Origin: Pseudomonadota bacterium
GTDB taxonomy: Bacteria; Pseudomonadota; Gammaproteobacteria; Arenicellales; UBA868
Assembly (NCBI GenBank): GCA_002718155.1
Contig: PBDS01000030.1
Span: 9,660 to 71,750, forward strand
Direction: 5' to 3'
DNA: 62,091 nucleotides
The notes beneath the pieces are model-generated. The model was not told where the DNA came from, did not search any database, and saw nothing but the letters and a program-made list of their open reading frames with translations. A program made the position numbers and the translations under genes. Of this stretch, positions 46,770 through 55,853 are shown piece after piece. Position 1 is the first letter of the stretch; each line of letters opens with the position of its first letter.

Positions 46770-46799
46770 TTGACCGACCCAACATGTTGGGCGTATTCT
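46770..46799 (+). promoter_or_regulatory. Putative sigma-70-type promoter for nrdJa-nrdJb
   Basis: TTGACC (46770-46775) is followed after 18 bases by TATTCT (46794-46799). Transcription would start near 46806, leaving a leader of about 160 bases. An NrdR-like box fills the spacer and a second one covers the probable start site, so repression by NrdR would be direct. Confidence 0.55.
46777..46792 (+). promoter_or_regulatory. NrdR-like box 1 (weaker)
   Basis: ACCCAACATGTTGGGC matches 11 of 16 positions of the NrdR consensus ACACWATATWTWGTGT and contains a perfect 14-bp palindrome. It lies between the -35 and -10 hexamers of the nrdJ promoter. Confidence 0.45.
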
Positions 46800-46809
46800 T
46801 TACCCCACG

Positions 46810-46825
46810 CCACAACATATAGTGT
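46810..46825 (+). promoter_or_regulatory. NrdR-like box 2 (strong match)
   Basis: CCACAACATATAGTGT matches 14 of 16 positions of the NrdR box. It starts 33 bases after box 1, three helical turns, the usual arrangement for paired NrdR boxes upstream of ribonucleotide reductase genes. NrdR is an ATP/dATP-sensing repressor; its gene is not in the window. Confidence 0.65.
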
Positions 46826-46877
46826 TACTGCAAAGGCCTGCCAAAACAATGTGGCGTATCCGGAATCGCTGTACTGT

Positions 46878-46920
46878 AACCCCTTGAACAGAGCGATCGG
46901 CTCGCCCAGGCAAAGGGGTT
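46878..46920 (+). other. Hairpin in the nrdJa 5' leader
   Basis: AACCCCTT (46878-46885) pairs with AAGGGGTT (46913-46920), enclosing a smaller GAGC/GCTC hairpin (46891-46903). No cobalamin riboswitch core was recognised in this leader, though the enzyme depends on B12. Confidence 0.4.
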
Positions 46921-46964
46921 TGAGCCTTCCGAGGGCGTTTGTCTCGCGGGAAATGAGAACGTAA

Positions 46965-49088
46965 ATGAGCACACTTAATCTGGAACAGTTTGCCTCCGCT
47001 TCATCGGAAGTCGAGTTCCAACCCACGTCCATTGATATCTGGGACAAAAAATACCGGCTCAAAACCAAAGACGGTGAACCGATCGACCAAACCATCGACG
47101 ACACCCTGAATCGGGTCGCCCGAGCCCTGGCCGATGTCGAGCAAACCCAAGAGAAGCGTGACCACTGGTACGGAGAATTTCTCTGGGCTCTTCGAAACGG
47201 CGCCATACCCGCTGGCAGAATTACCTCCAACGCCGGTGCCAGAGAACATAAACCAGCGACCAGCACAATCAACTGCACTGTGTCCGGCACCATTCCTGAC
47301 TCGATGAAGGGAATCCTGACTGAGGTGCATGACGCCGGGCTTACCTTGAAGGCGGGTTGTGGTATTGGGTATGAGTTTTCGACCCTGCGGCCCAAAGGCG
47401 CTTTCGTCAGCGGCGCTGGTGCTTATACGTCGGGTCCGCTGTCGTTCATGGACATCTTCGATGCCATGTGTTTCACCGTGTCATCTGCTGGCGGACGCCG
47501 GGGTGCCCAGATGGGGACCTTCGACATGGCCCACCCCGACATTGTCGAGTTCATTCAGTCCAAGCGGGAAGACGGCCGTCTCAGGCAGTTCAACCTGTCC
47601 TGCCTTATCTCGGACGAGTTCATGCAGGCCGTCAAGGACGATGGCGACTGGGAGCTGGTTTTTCCAGCGATTTCGACGGAAATAGACGACAAAAACACTG
47701 AAATTAGGTGGCGAAACTGGCCAACTCAGGAGGGATACACCCTCAACGACCACGGTGAGGTGGCGTGCAAGGTCTTCCGCACCCTTCCTGCCCGGCGACT
47801 GTGGAACCTGATCATGTCCTCGACCTATGACTACGCAGAACCTGGTTTTATCCTGGTCGATCGTATCAACGAGATGAACAACAACTGGTTCTGTGAAGAG
47901 ATCCGGGCAACCAACCCCTGTGGCGAACAACCACTGCCACCCTATGGCAGCTGCCTGCTGGGCTCGATCAACCTGACACGCTTCGTGGAACATCCCTTCT
48001 CACAGCGGTCCAGTTTTGACTGGGACAGATTCCGCCGCGTGGTCAGTATCTTTTCGCGAATGCTGGACAATGTCGTCGATATCCACGGTTTGCCGCTGAG
48101 CAAACAGCAACACGAAATTGAATACAAGCGTCGGCATGGCATGGGTTTTCTTGGCCTGGGTTCAACGCTGGCCATGCTGCAGATGAAGTACGGTGCCGAA
48201 GATTCACTGGCGTTTACCGAACGGGTGGCGCGGGAAATGGCTGAAGTCGGCTGGGAGACCGGCATCGAACTCGCTGAAGAAAAAGGGCCAGCACCGATCA
48301 TGTTGGATAAGTTCACCGTCACTGCCCAGATGTTAACCAGACGTCCGGAGATGGTTAACGACGGTTACCGGGTCGGCGATCAAGTGCGTGGTTCGATTCT
48401 TATCGCCCGATACAGTCGCTACATGCAGCAGTTTCCCGATAGTCTGACGGACCGCATCGCCGATAAAGGCGCTCGCTACAGCCATCACACATCCATTGCA
48501 CCGACCGGAACCATCAGCCTGTCGCTAGCGAATAATGCCAGCAACGGCATAGAGCCGTCTTTCGCGCACCTCTATAGCCGCAACGTGATCCGGGAGGGGC
48601 GCAAGACCAAGGAAAGAGTGGATGTCCTGTCCTTCGAATTGCTTGAGTATCGCAAACTTATCAACCCAAGCGCTGAACCCGATGGAGACGCAGACAACTC
48701 GCTGCCAGATTATTTTCTCAGTGCTGACGATATAACACCAAAACAACACGTGGATGTGCAGGCTGCGGCACAGAAGTGGGTAGACTCGTCTATTTCCAAG
48801 ACAGCAAATGTACCTACCGATTTTTCGTTTGAGGATTTCAAGGACATCTACATGTACGCCTACGACAAGGGTCTCAAGGGCTGTACCACCTTCAGGTTCA
48901 ACCCCGAAGCTTTTCAGGGCGTCCTGGTCAAAGAGGAGGACCTGGAGAACACCACTTACCGTTTTACGCTGGACAACGGTGAGATCATCGAAGTTAAAGG
49001 CAACGAAGAGGTTGAGTATGACGGTGAAACGCATACTGCCGCCAATCTGTTCGACGCGCTCAAGGAAGGGTATTACGGGAAGTTATAA
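46965..49088 (+). CDS. nrdJa: Class II (adenosylcobalamin-dependent) ribonucleotide reductase, large part NrdJa
   Basis: Class II RNR makes deoxyribonucleotides with an adenosylcobalamin radical and works with or without oxygen. The 707-aa protein has the redox cysteine in STINCTVSG (C104), the radical-site motif TNPCGEQPLPPYGSC (C319, second redox Cys C330), and TSIAPTGTISLSLANNASNG (about residue 510). The active-site entrance GAGAYTSGPLSFMDIF is also conserved. It ends before the C-terminal cysteine-rich part, which is on nrdJb, the split architecture known from Pseudomonas. The ATG directly follows a minute reading frame (ATG-AGA-ACG-TAA). Confidence 0.93.
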   Translation: MSTLNLEQFASASSEVEFQPTSIDIWDKKYRLKTKDGEPIDQTIDDTLNRVARALADVEQTQEKRDHWYGEFLWALRNGAIPAGRITSNAGAREHKPATSTINCTVSGTIPDSMKGILTEVHDAGLTLKAGCGIGYEFSTLRPKGAFVSGAGAYTSGPLSFMDIFDAMCFTVSSAGGRRGAQMGTFDMAHPDIVEFIQSKREDGRLRQFNLSCLISDEFMQAVKDDGDWELVFPAISTEIDDKNTEIRWRNWPTQEGYTLNDHGEVACKVFRTLPARRLWNLIMSSTYDYAEPGFILVDRINEMNNNWFCEEIRATNPCGEQPLPPYGSCLLGSINLTRFVEHPFSQRSSFDWDRFRRVVSIFSRMLDNVVDIHGLPLSKQQHEIEYKRRHGMGFLGLGSTLAMLQMKYGAEDSLAFTERVAREMAEVGWETGIELAEEKGPAPIMLDKFTVTAQMLTRRPEMVNDGYRVGDQVRGSILIARYSRYMQQFPDSLTDRIADKGARYSHHTSIAPTGTISLSLANNASNGIEPSFAHLYSRNVIREGRKTKERVDVLSFELLEYRKLINPSAEPDGDADNSLPDYFLSADDITPKQHVDVQAAAQKWVDSSISKTANVPTDFSFEDFKDIYMYAYDKGLKGCTTFRFNPEAFQGVLVKEEDLENTTYRFTLDNGEIIEVKGNEEVEYDGETHTAANLFDALKEGYYGKL

Positions 49089-49097
49089 GGTTTTGAA

Positions 49098-49826
49098 ATG
49101 ACAATAAAAATAGACAAAACAATCACCGAATTTGAGGTGCTTGGCGGCGCCGGGAAAACCGCAGAACCGCTTTCATCAGCCTCACAAACCGGCACTATCG
49201 CCGGCGCCGAAAACTCTACCTCTAATGTCATTCAGATGCACGAAAAGGTCGAGCGTCCAGAGATGTTGGTGGGTAGCACCTATAAGATCAAAACACCTCT
49301 TTCCGAACACGCCCTGTATGTCACCATCAATGACATCGTGCTAAACCCTGAAACCCCTTACGAGAAGCGGCGACCATTTGAGATTTTCATCAACTCCAAA
49401 AACATGGATCACTTCCAGTGGATAGTCGCGCTGACCCGAATCATCTCGGCAGTCTTCCGCAAGGGTGGGGATGCAACCTTTCTGGTCGAAGAACTGCGCA
49501 GCGTTTTCGACCCCCAGGGTGGTTATTTCAAACGCGGTGGCAAGTACACACCATCGCTGGTGGCCGAGATCGGTGATGCCATAGAAGCACACATGAAGAT
49601 GATCGGTATGATCAAAGAAGACCCCCTGGAGGAACACCAGCAGAAACTGGTGGATGAAAAACGCCAGGCCTACGAATACAACGCAGATACAAAAGCGCCG
49701 GCAGAAGACGCTGGTACCGGGTTTCCTGCTGAAGCGAGATTGTGCGCTAAATGCCGTACAAAGGCAGTGGTGCTCCTGGACGGTTGTATGACCTGCCTGA
49801 ACTGCGGCGATTCAAAATGCGGTTGA
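49098..49826 (+). CDS. nrdJb: Class II ribonucleotide reductase, C-terminal part NrdJb
   Basis: NrdJb is the separately encoded partner that completes split class II RNR. The 242-aa protein has a TSCPD-like core (YVTINDIVLNPETPYEKRRP, NMDHFQWIVALTRIISAVFR, LVEELRSVFDPQGGYFKRGG). It ends in a cysteine cluster (CAKCRTKAVVLLDGCMTC, then LNCGDSKCG), which would re-reduce the active site. It begins 9 bases after nrdJa with TAAGG before the ATG. A roughly 45-residue low-complexity N-terminus precedes the conserved part. Confidence 0.9.
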   Translation: MTIKIDKTITEFEVLGGAGKTAEPLSSASQTGTIAGAENSTSNVIQMHEKVERPEMLVGSTYKIKTPLSEHALYVTINDIVLNPETPYEKRRPFEIFINSKNMDHFQWIVALTRIISAVFRKGGDATFLVEELRSVFDPQGGYFKRGGKYTPSLVAEIGDAIEAHMKMIGMIKEDPLEEHQQKLVDEKRQAYEYNADTKAPAEDAGTGFPAEARLCAKCRTKAVVLLDGCMTCLNCGDSKCG

Positions 49827-49885
49827 TCCGCCGCTATCTGGACTAGATCTCGATACTGACGACCCAGCCTGTGTATTGTGCCATT

Positions 49886-49953
49886 GGTGCTTTCAACTTA
49901 ATACCATTAAGCTTTGCTAGCACCGGCTAAAGGCAACCCCTTCAGCTCTTGCC
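49886..49953 (+). promoter_or_regulatory. Structured leader before metY (candidate cis-regulatory RNA)
   Basis: GGTGCT (49886-49891) pairs with AGCACC (49919-49924), and within it CTTAAT (49897-49902) pairs with ATTAAG (49906-49911) around an ACC triloop. A second hairpin follows, GGCAA (49932-49936) with TTGCC (49949-49953). No U-run follows, so it is not a simple terminator. It sits 38 bases before the metY ATG. It contains CUAAAGG and GGCAACC stretches reminiscent of some SAM-sensing RNAs, but I could not fit it to any known SAM riboswitch fold. Confidence 0.35.
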
Positions 49954-49990
49954 AATGTTTTGTTTGTCTGGGCCGACCCCGGAGAAAAAA

Positions 49991-51286
49991 ATGAGTACAG
50001 TCAAAACTTTCGGGTTTGATACCCTGACCCTGCACGCCGGACAGCAACCCGACCCGGTAACGGGAGCCCGGGCAACGCCGATCTACCAGACCGCATCGTA
50101 TGTCTTCAAGAGCCCCGACCATGCGGCATCGCTGTTCAATGTCGAACGTGCCGGTCATGTTTACTCACGCATCACAAACCCCACCAACGCCGTCCTGGAA
50201 GAACGAATCACGGCCCTTGAAGGCGGTGTCGGAGCAATCGCCACAGCCAGTGGTCAGGCTGCCTGTCACCTGGCGATCGCCACACTGTTGGGATCCGGTT
50301 CGCACATCGTGTCGTCACGTTCGATCTATGGCGGGACACACAACCTGCTTGACTACACGCTGCGCCGATTCGGGATAGAAACCACGTTCGTCGACCCCCG
50401 AGATCCGGACGCTTTCGCTAAAGCGGTACAACCCGAAACCCGTCTGTTATTCGGTGAAACGCTCGGAAATCCTGGCTTGGAGGTACTGAATATCCCAGTA
50501 TTAGCTGAGGTTGCCCATCGTCATGGCCTGCCACTGATGATCGATTCGACCTTCACCACACCTTATCTCTGTCGGCCCTTCGAACTCGGTGCCGACATCA
50601 TCTTCCACTCTGCTACCAAGTTCCTGAGCGGACATGGCGTAATCATTGGGGGGCTGCTGGTGGACGGTGGCGGATTCGACTGGGAGGCGTCCGGGAAATT
50701 TCCCACCATGACCGAGCCTTATGCAGGCTTTCACAATATGAATTTCGCCCAGGAATTCGGCCCCGCAGCTTTCATTACCAGGGCTCGGAAAGAAGGTGCT
50801 AGAGACTTTGGTGCCTGCATGAGCCCGACGACCGCGTTCCAGGTTCTGCAGGGTATGGAGACACTGCCACTGCGTATGCAACGACACGTTGAGAACACCC
50901 GAAAAGTCGTCGACTTTCTTTGTGGACAAGCTGCGGTCGAATGGGTGAGCTACCCGGAACTGCCTGACCATCCCGACCATGAACTGGCACAGAAGATCCT
51001 GCCTCGGGGTTGCGGTGCGGTTTTCAGCTTCAGTGTCAAAGGGGGCCGTGCGGCTGGTCAGCGATTTATCGAGAAGGTTGAACTGCTATCACATTTAGCC
51101 AATGTCGGTGATGCCAAGTCGCTGGTCATCCATCCCGCCAGTACCACACACCATCGAATGGATGCGGATGCGCTTGAAGCCGCTGGCATCTCCGAAGGTC
51201 TGATTCGACTGTCGGTCGGGTTGGAAGATCCCGATGACCTTATCCAGGATCTTGATGGGGCACTGAGATCCTCTCAGAAAACCTGA
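49991..51286 (+). CDS. metY: O-acetylhomoserine sulfhydrylase (MetY type)
   Basis: MetY forms homocysteine from O-acetylhomoserine and sulfide with PLP, giving direct sulfur assimilation into methionine. The 431-aa product starts at ATG 49991 behind GGAGA. Family motifs: TLHAGQQPDPVTGARATPIY, YSRITNPTNAVLEERITALEG, ATASGQAACHLAI, SRSIYGGTHNLL, PLMIDSTFTTPYLCRP and the PLP lysine in IIFHSATKFLSGHGVIIGG (about residue 208). The insertion after it (DWEASGKFPTMTEPYAGFHN) is typical of MetY rather than cystathionine enzymes. Substrate choice is inferred from this family pattern. Confidence 0.92.
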   Translation: MSTVKTFGFDTLTLHAGQQPDPVTGARATPIYQTASYVFKSPDHAASLFNVERAGHVYSRITNPTNAVLEERITALEGGVGAIATASGQAACHLAIATLLGSGSHIVSSRSIYGGTHNLLDYTLRRFGIETTFVDPRDPDAFAKAVQPETRLLFGETLGNPGLEVLNIPVLAEVAHRHGLPLMIDSTFTTPYLCRPFELGADIIFHSATKFLSGHGVIIGGLLVDGGGFDWEASGKFPTMTEPYAGFHNMNFAQEFGPAAFITRARKEGARDFGACMSPTTAFQVLQGMETLPLRMQRHVENTRKVVDFLCGQAAVEWVSYPELPDHPDHELAQKILPRGCGAVFSFSVKGGRAAGQRFIEKVELLSHLANVGDAKSLVIHPASTTHHRMDADALEAAGISEGLIRLSVGLEDPDDLIQDLDGALRSSQKT

Positions 51287-51306
51287 TAACCGGCCGCCTT
51301 TTTACT

Positions 51307-52095
51307 GTGTACCTGCAGACCAAAAAAAAGCAGACCTATGCTTACACCGGCGCCCGGCCGCATCAGAAAGGCCTTGAGTCGGTGGTCTTCGTACACGGCA
51401 CCGGTATGGATCACACGGTCTGGGTCCTGCCAGCACGTTACTTCGCCCGGCACCGGTTCAATGTCCTGGCAACCGACTTGCCTGGCCACGGTCGATCTGA
51501 GGGTCCGCCGGCCAAAACTATTGAAGACATGTCGGATGCCGTGCTTGCCGCCATGGATGCAGCAAAAATCAGAACTGCCGCACTGGTCGGCCACAGCATG
51601 GGTTCGCTGGTGACGCTGGCGCTGGCCGCACGATATCCTGAAAGAGCCCGCTCGTTGGCGCTGATCGGTACAGCGGTACCTATGGCGGTCCACAAGTCAC
51701 TGCTGAGCAGTGCTGCCAAGAACGACCATGGCGCCATCGATATGCTGACTTATTGGGGCTACAGCAAGGCCGCACAACTCGGTGGCAACGAAAACCCGGG
51801 CATGTGGATGGTCGGCGGCACACTGAGATTGCTCGAGCAATCCAAGGATCATGTGATTCACACAGGCCTTGAGGCCTGCAGTCGCTATGATAGCGGTATC
51901 AGCCACGCGGATGCCGTCCGCTGCCCGACGCTATTTATCCTCGGACGCCGCGATATCATGACGCCTGCCAGGACAGGTCAGGAACTGGCAAAGACTATTT
52001 CCGGATCCAAGGTCACGGTTCTCGAGGGTAGCGGCCATTCCCTTATGATGGAACGACCAAACGATGTGCTCGATGCATTGATCGATATCGTCTGA
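51307..52095 (+). CDS. Alpha/beta-hydrolase family protein
   Basis: A 262-aa alpha/beta hydrolase. The oxyanion-hole HGTGMDHTVW (about residue 30), nucleophile elbow LVGHSMGSLVTLAL with Ser (about 97), acid in LFILGRRDIMTPA (about 217) and catalytic His in EGSGHSLMMERP (about 242) are all present. The start is GTG 51307, 20 bases after metY, so co-transcription is likely. The MetY link might hint at an acyl-homoserine or ester substrate, but nothing specific is visible; it could equally be a general esterase. Confidence 0.85.
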   Translation: MYLQTKKKQTYAYTGARPHQKGLESVVFVHGTGMDHTVWVLPARYFARHRFNVLATDLPGHGRSEGPPAKTIEDMSDAVLAAMDAAKIRTAALVGHSMGSLVTLALAARYPERARSLALIGTAVPMAVHKSLLSSAAKNDHGAIDMLTYWGYSKAAQLGGNENPGMWMVGGTLRLLEQSKDHVIHTGLEACSRYDSGISHADAVRCPTLFILGRRDIMTPARTGQELAKTISGSKVTVLEGSGHSLMMERPNDVLDALIDIV

Positions 52096-52148
52096 TATCT
52101 ATACCGATAGACACTGGTGGCAAGCCGGTGGCTGCCGGCGCGGACCAC

Positions 52149-52186
52149 AAAAAAACCCGCTAATTTATCTGTTAAACCGTTCGGGT
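52149..52186 (-). terminator. Possible intrinsic terminator for the PA14 gene
   Basis: On the minus strand ACCCG (52186-52182 side) pairs with CGGGT (52159-52155 side), followed directly by seven T (52155-52149). The stem is short (5 bp) with a 22-base loop, so strength is uncertain. Confidence 0.4.
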
Positions 52187-52191
52187 CATCA

Positions 52192-52824
52192 CTACTGACC
52201 GATTTGCTTATCAAGATGGGCCAGTGCATCCGGCGGAACGTGCACCCTGGATTGAGACCCGGGTAACTTCCACATCAACTGCAGCGCCGAGGTCCCCTTT
52301 TTCTGGTAGTAGTTGATCCACAGTTCGTACCATCCCGTCTGGACCACATCGAAAGGAATCGGCGGTGACCAGCGATTGGCGTGAATCTCCGGGTCGTACC
52401 AGACCCGCTTACCTCCGATACGCACCTTGACGCCGTCATTGGATTCCACCCGGAACGTGTAGGTCCCGGTCTGGTTGAAGCGGATCAGACCCCTGATGTG
52501 CGCGGCCACCAACAGCGGCCGATCAGAAGTGAGTACGTTTCCATCGACAGTCCGATGTGCGATCTTGGCCAGCGGTCGGCCGATGACAGGAACATCCAGC
52601 GTTTCGATGTCATCGACGTGAACCTGGCGACCGTACGCGTAAGTAACCGCGAGCCCCGGATTCAGGCTTGCTTTCTCCGGCTGCGGATCCCAGGGCTGCG
52701 CCCCGGTGACCGGTTCCACAGCGGCTGCAGCGAGCCCGGTTAACGCCAACACAAGTCCCACCCACCAGACTCCCAAGGAGCGGGAAGCTGTTGCCTGGAA
52801 ATGCGTATCAGCTGCGTTCCTCAT
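52192..52824 (-). CDS. Exported PA14-domain protein
   Basis: A 210-aa protein with a signal peptide (hydrophobic LGVWWVGLVLALTGLAAAA, cleavage near AAAA-VEP) and a C-terminal PA14-like beta-barrel. PA14 hallmarks are VAAHIRGLIRFNQTGTYTFR, VESNDGVKVRIGGKRVWYD and GWYELWINYYQKKGTSALQL. PA14 domains often bind sugars or polymer surfaces. The start was set at ATG 52824 behind a strong GGAGGAG; an overlapping ATG at 52827 is equal in frame. It is a lone gene between convergent and tail-to-head neighbours. Partner and ligand are unknown. Confidence 0.82.
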   Translation of the reverse strand: MRNAADTHFQATASRSLGVWWVGLVLALTGLAAAAVEPVTGAQPWDPQPEKASLNPGLAVTYAYGRQVHVDDIETLDVPVIGRPLAKIAHRTVDGNVLTSDRPLLVAAHIRGLIRFNQTGTYTFRVESNDGVKVRIGGKRVWYDPEIHANRWSPPIPFDVVQTGWYELWINYYQKKGTSALQLMWKLPGSQSRVHVPPDALAHLDKQIGQ

Positions 52825-53024
52825 CATAACTCCTCCCGGCCGTGGTGTTGGTGTTCGGTCACCCATCCCCTCCTATTTCAATCCAGTCATCCTGTTTCAC
52901 AAATATCGCGCACAATTTGATCCGCCTTCAGATTGAACCGGTGATCGTTCATTTTACATGGACTGTATGGCCTGGATATCCCTTTGGCCGCTGATAGCGC
53001 CCTTCACTAGGAACAGAGCCAATA

Positions 53025-53050
53025 GAAAGCCCCGCACACGCGGGGCTTTC
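53025..53050. terminator. Intrinsic terminator after groEL
   Basis: A perfect 11-bp inverted repeat, GAAAGCCCCGC and GCGGGGCTTTC with an ACAC loop, lies 28 bases past the groEL stop. Arms end in T tracts on both strands, so it can act in both directions; the upstream transcript is groESL on the minus strand. Confidence 0.85.
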
Positions 53051-53077
53051 GGTGAACAACAGCGGTTCTGTGCGACG

Positions 53078-54748
<1,671 letters not shown>

Positions 54749-54792
54749 TTAATCTGAAGTTTAGTGTTCAACCGGATGAGCGTTCAGGTCGC

Positions 54793-55083
54793 TCAACCTT
54801 CTATGACACCCATAATGTCGTCTTCACGCATGACCAGGACGTCATCACCCTCTACTTTGACCTCGGTGCCGGAATATTTGCCAAAAAGCACTTTATCGCC
54901 GACCTTGACGTCCAAGGGACGCTGGTCACCGTTTTCCTGCACCTTGCCGTTACCGACGGCCAGGACTTCTCCAGTCATGGGCTTTTCTGCAGCACTGTCA
55001 GGAATTACGATCCCGCCAGCGCTGGTCCGCTCTTCCTCGAGACGTCGCACGACAACACGATCATGCAGCGGTCGAATGTTCAT
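54793..55083 (-). CDS. groES: Co-chaperonin GroES (10 kDa)
   Basis: GroES is the heptameric lid of the GroEL chamber. The 96-aa protein has the family start [20 protein letters not shown], the mobile loop [16 protein letters not shown] (about residues 21-36) that docks on GroEL, and the roof and C-terminal segments [20 protein letters not shown]. Start ATG 55083 is preceded by GGAGAA. A CIRCE operator and promoter lie 60-115 bases upstream. Confidence 0.98.
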   Translation of the reverse strand: MNIRPLHDRVVVRRLEEERTSAGGIVIPDSAAEKPMTGEVLAVGNGKVQENGDQRPLDVKVGDKVLFGKYSGTEVKVEGDDVLVMREDDIMGVIEG

Positions 55084-55144
55084 TACCTAGTTCTCCTAAA
55101 CGATTGATGGTTAGCAATTTAAAGTACCAAGTAGCAGAACGCTA

Positions 55145-55171
55145 TTAGCACTCACTTAAAGTGAGTGCTAA
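55145..55171. promoter_or_regulatory. CIRCE operator (HrcA binding site)
   Basis: TTAGCACTC (55145-55153), nine spacer bases, then GAGTGCTAA (55163-55171) is a perfect match to the CIRCE consensus. HrcA binds CIRCE and represses chaperone genes until heat stress. It lies directly downstream of the -10 hexamer of the groES promoter, the expected place for repression. hrcA itself is not in the window. Confidence 0.95.
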
Positions 55172-55198
55172 TGATATCGCCTTTTATTTGCCTGTCAA
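55171..55198 (-). promoter_or_regulatory. Putative sigma-70-type promoter for groES-groEL
   Basis: On the minus strand a consensus TTGACA (55198-55193) is followed after 16 bases by TATCAT (55176-55171). The -10 touches the CIRCE element, so HrcA would block initiation. A housekeeping-type promoter plus CIRCE suggests HrcA rather than sigma-32 as the main control. Confidence 0.7.
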
Positions 55199-55213
55199 GG
55201 GATCCTCACGATC

Positions 55214-55645
55214 TTAGTCGTCTAGGCGCTGGTACTCGGCGTCGATGGTTTTCTCGGGGTGTGCCTGATCACGTGAGGCGACACTGGCCGGCATGATCCG
55301 ACCCCATTTCAGCAGATTGTGGATCATGAGGGCTCGAACTGGGGGTGTCAGGCAGGCAAATCCCACAAGATCGGTAAAAAAACCCGGCGTCAACAGCAAA
55401 GCGCCAGCGACGAGCAGAAATAGGCCTTCCACCAGCTGCAAGGCCGGTAACTCGCCACGTGACGCAACGTCTCGAAACCGCTTAAGGGCTGACAGTCCTT
55501 GTATTCGAACCAGCCAAGCGCCGACAACCGCTGTCAGAACCACCAGGAATAGGGTCCATCCCACACCGATAAACCCACCGATCCCAACGAAAAGATAGAT
55601 CTCGATCAACGGAACCACTAGAAAAATCAGGAAAATCGAAGGCAA
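55214..55645 (-). CDS. fxsA: FxsA family membrane protein
   Basis: FxsA is a small cytoplasmic-membrane protein; in E. coli its overexpression relieves exclusion of phage T7 by F plasmids. The 143-aa protein has the family pattern: IFLIFLVVPLIEIYLFVGIG, WTLFLVVLTAVVGAWLVRIQ, and LFLLVAGALLLTPGFFTDLV (about residue 75) followed by LTPPVRALM. The start is TTG 55645, giving the usual MP-start. Position beside groES is shared with many gammaproteobacteria. Confidence 0.9.
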   Translation of the reverse strand: MPSIFLIFLVVPLIEIYLFVGIGGFIGVGWTLFLVVLTAVVGAWLVRIQGLSALKRFRDVASRGELPALQLVEGLFLLVAGALLLTPGFFTDLVGFACLTPPVRALMIHNLLKWGRIMPASVASRDQAHPEKTIDAEYQRLDD

Positions 55646-55853
55646 ATCGAGAACCAGATCAGTTTCAGCACGGGACCCTAAAGCGACCCCGAACCAGGAA
55701 AGTTTCGCCCCATATTAATTGATTTGATCAGCAGCAGTGTGAATCGACGGCTAAAATAACATCTACACTGGACCGAGCGGGAACGCCAGCATCACGTCCA
55801 GCAGCAGGAGAAGATTCCCTTAAGGCCGCGGCAATGCCCTATTACCCCCAGCC

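Noticed and set aside
46826-46964. Cobalamin riboswitch before nrdJa
   Set aside because: No B12-box or characteristic core was recognised; the leader is too short for a full cobalamin aptamer.
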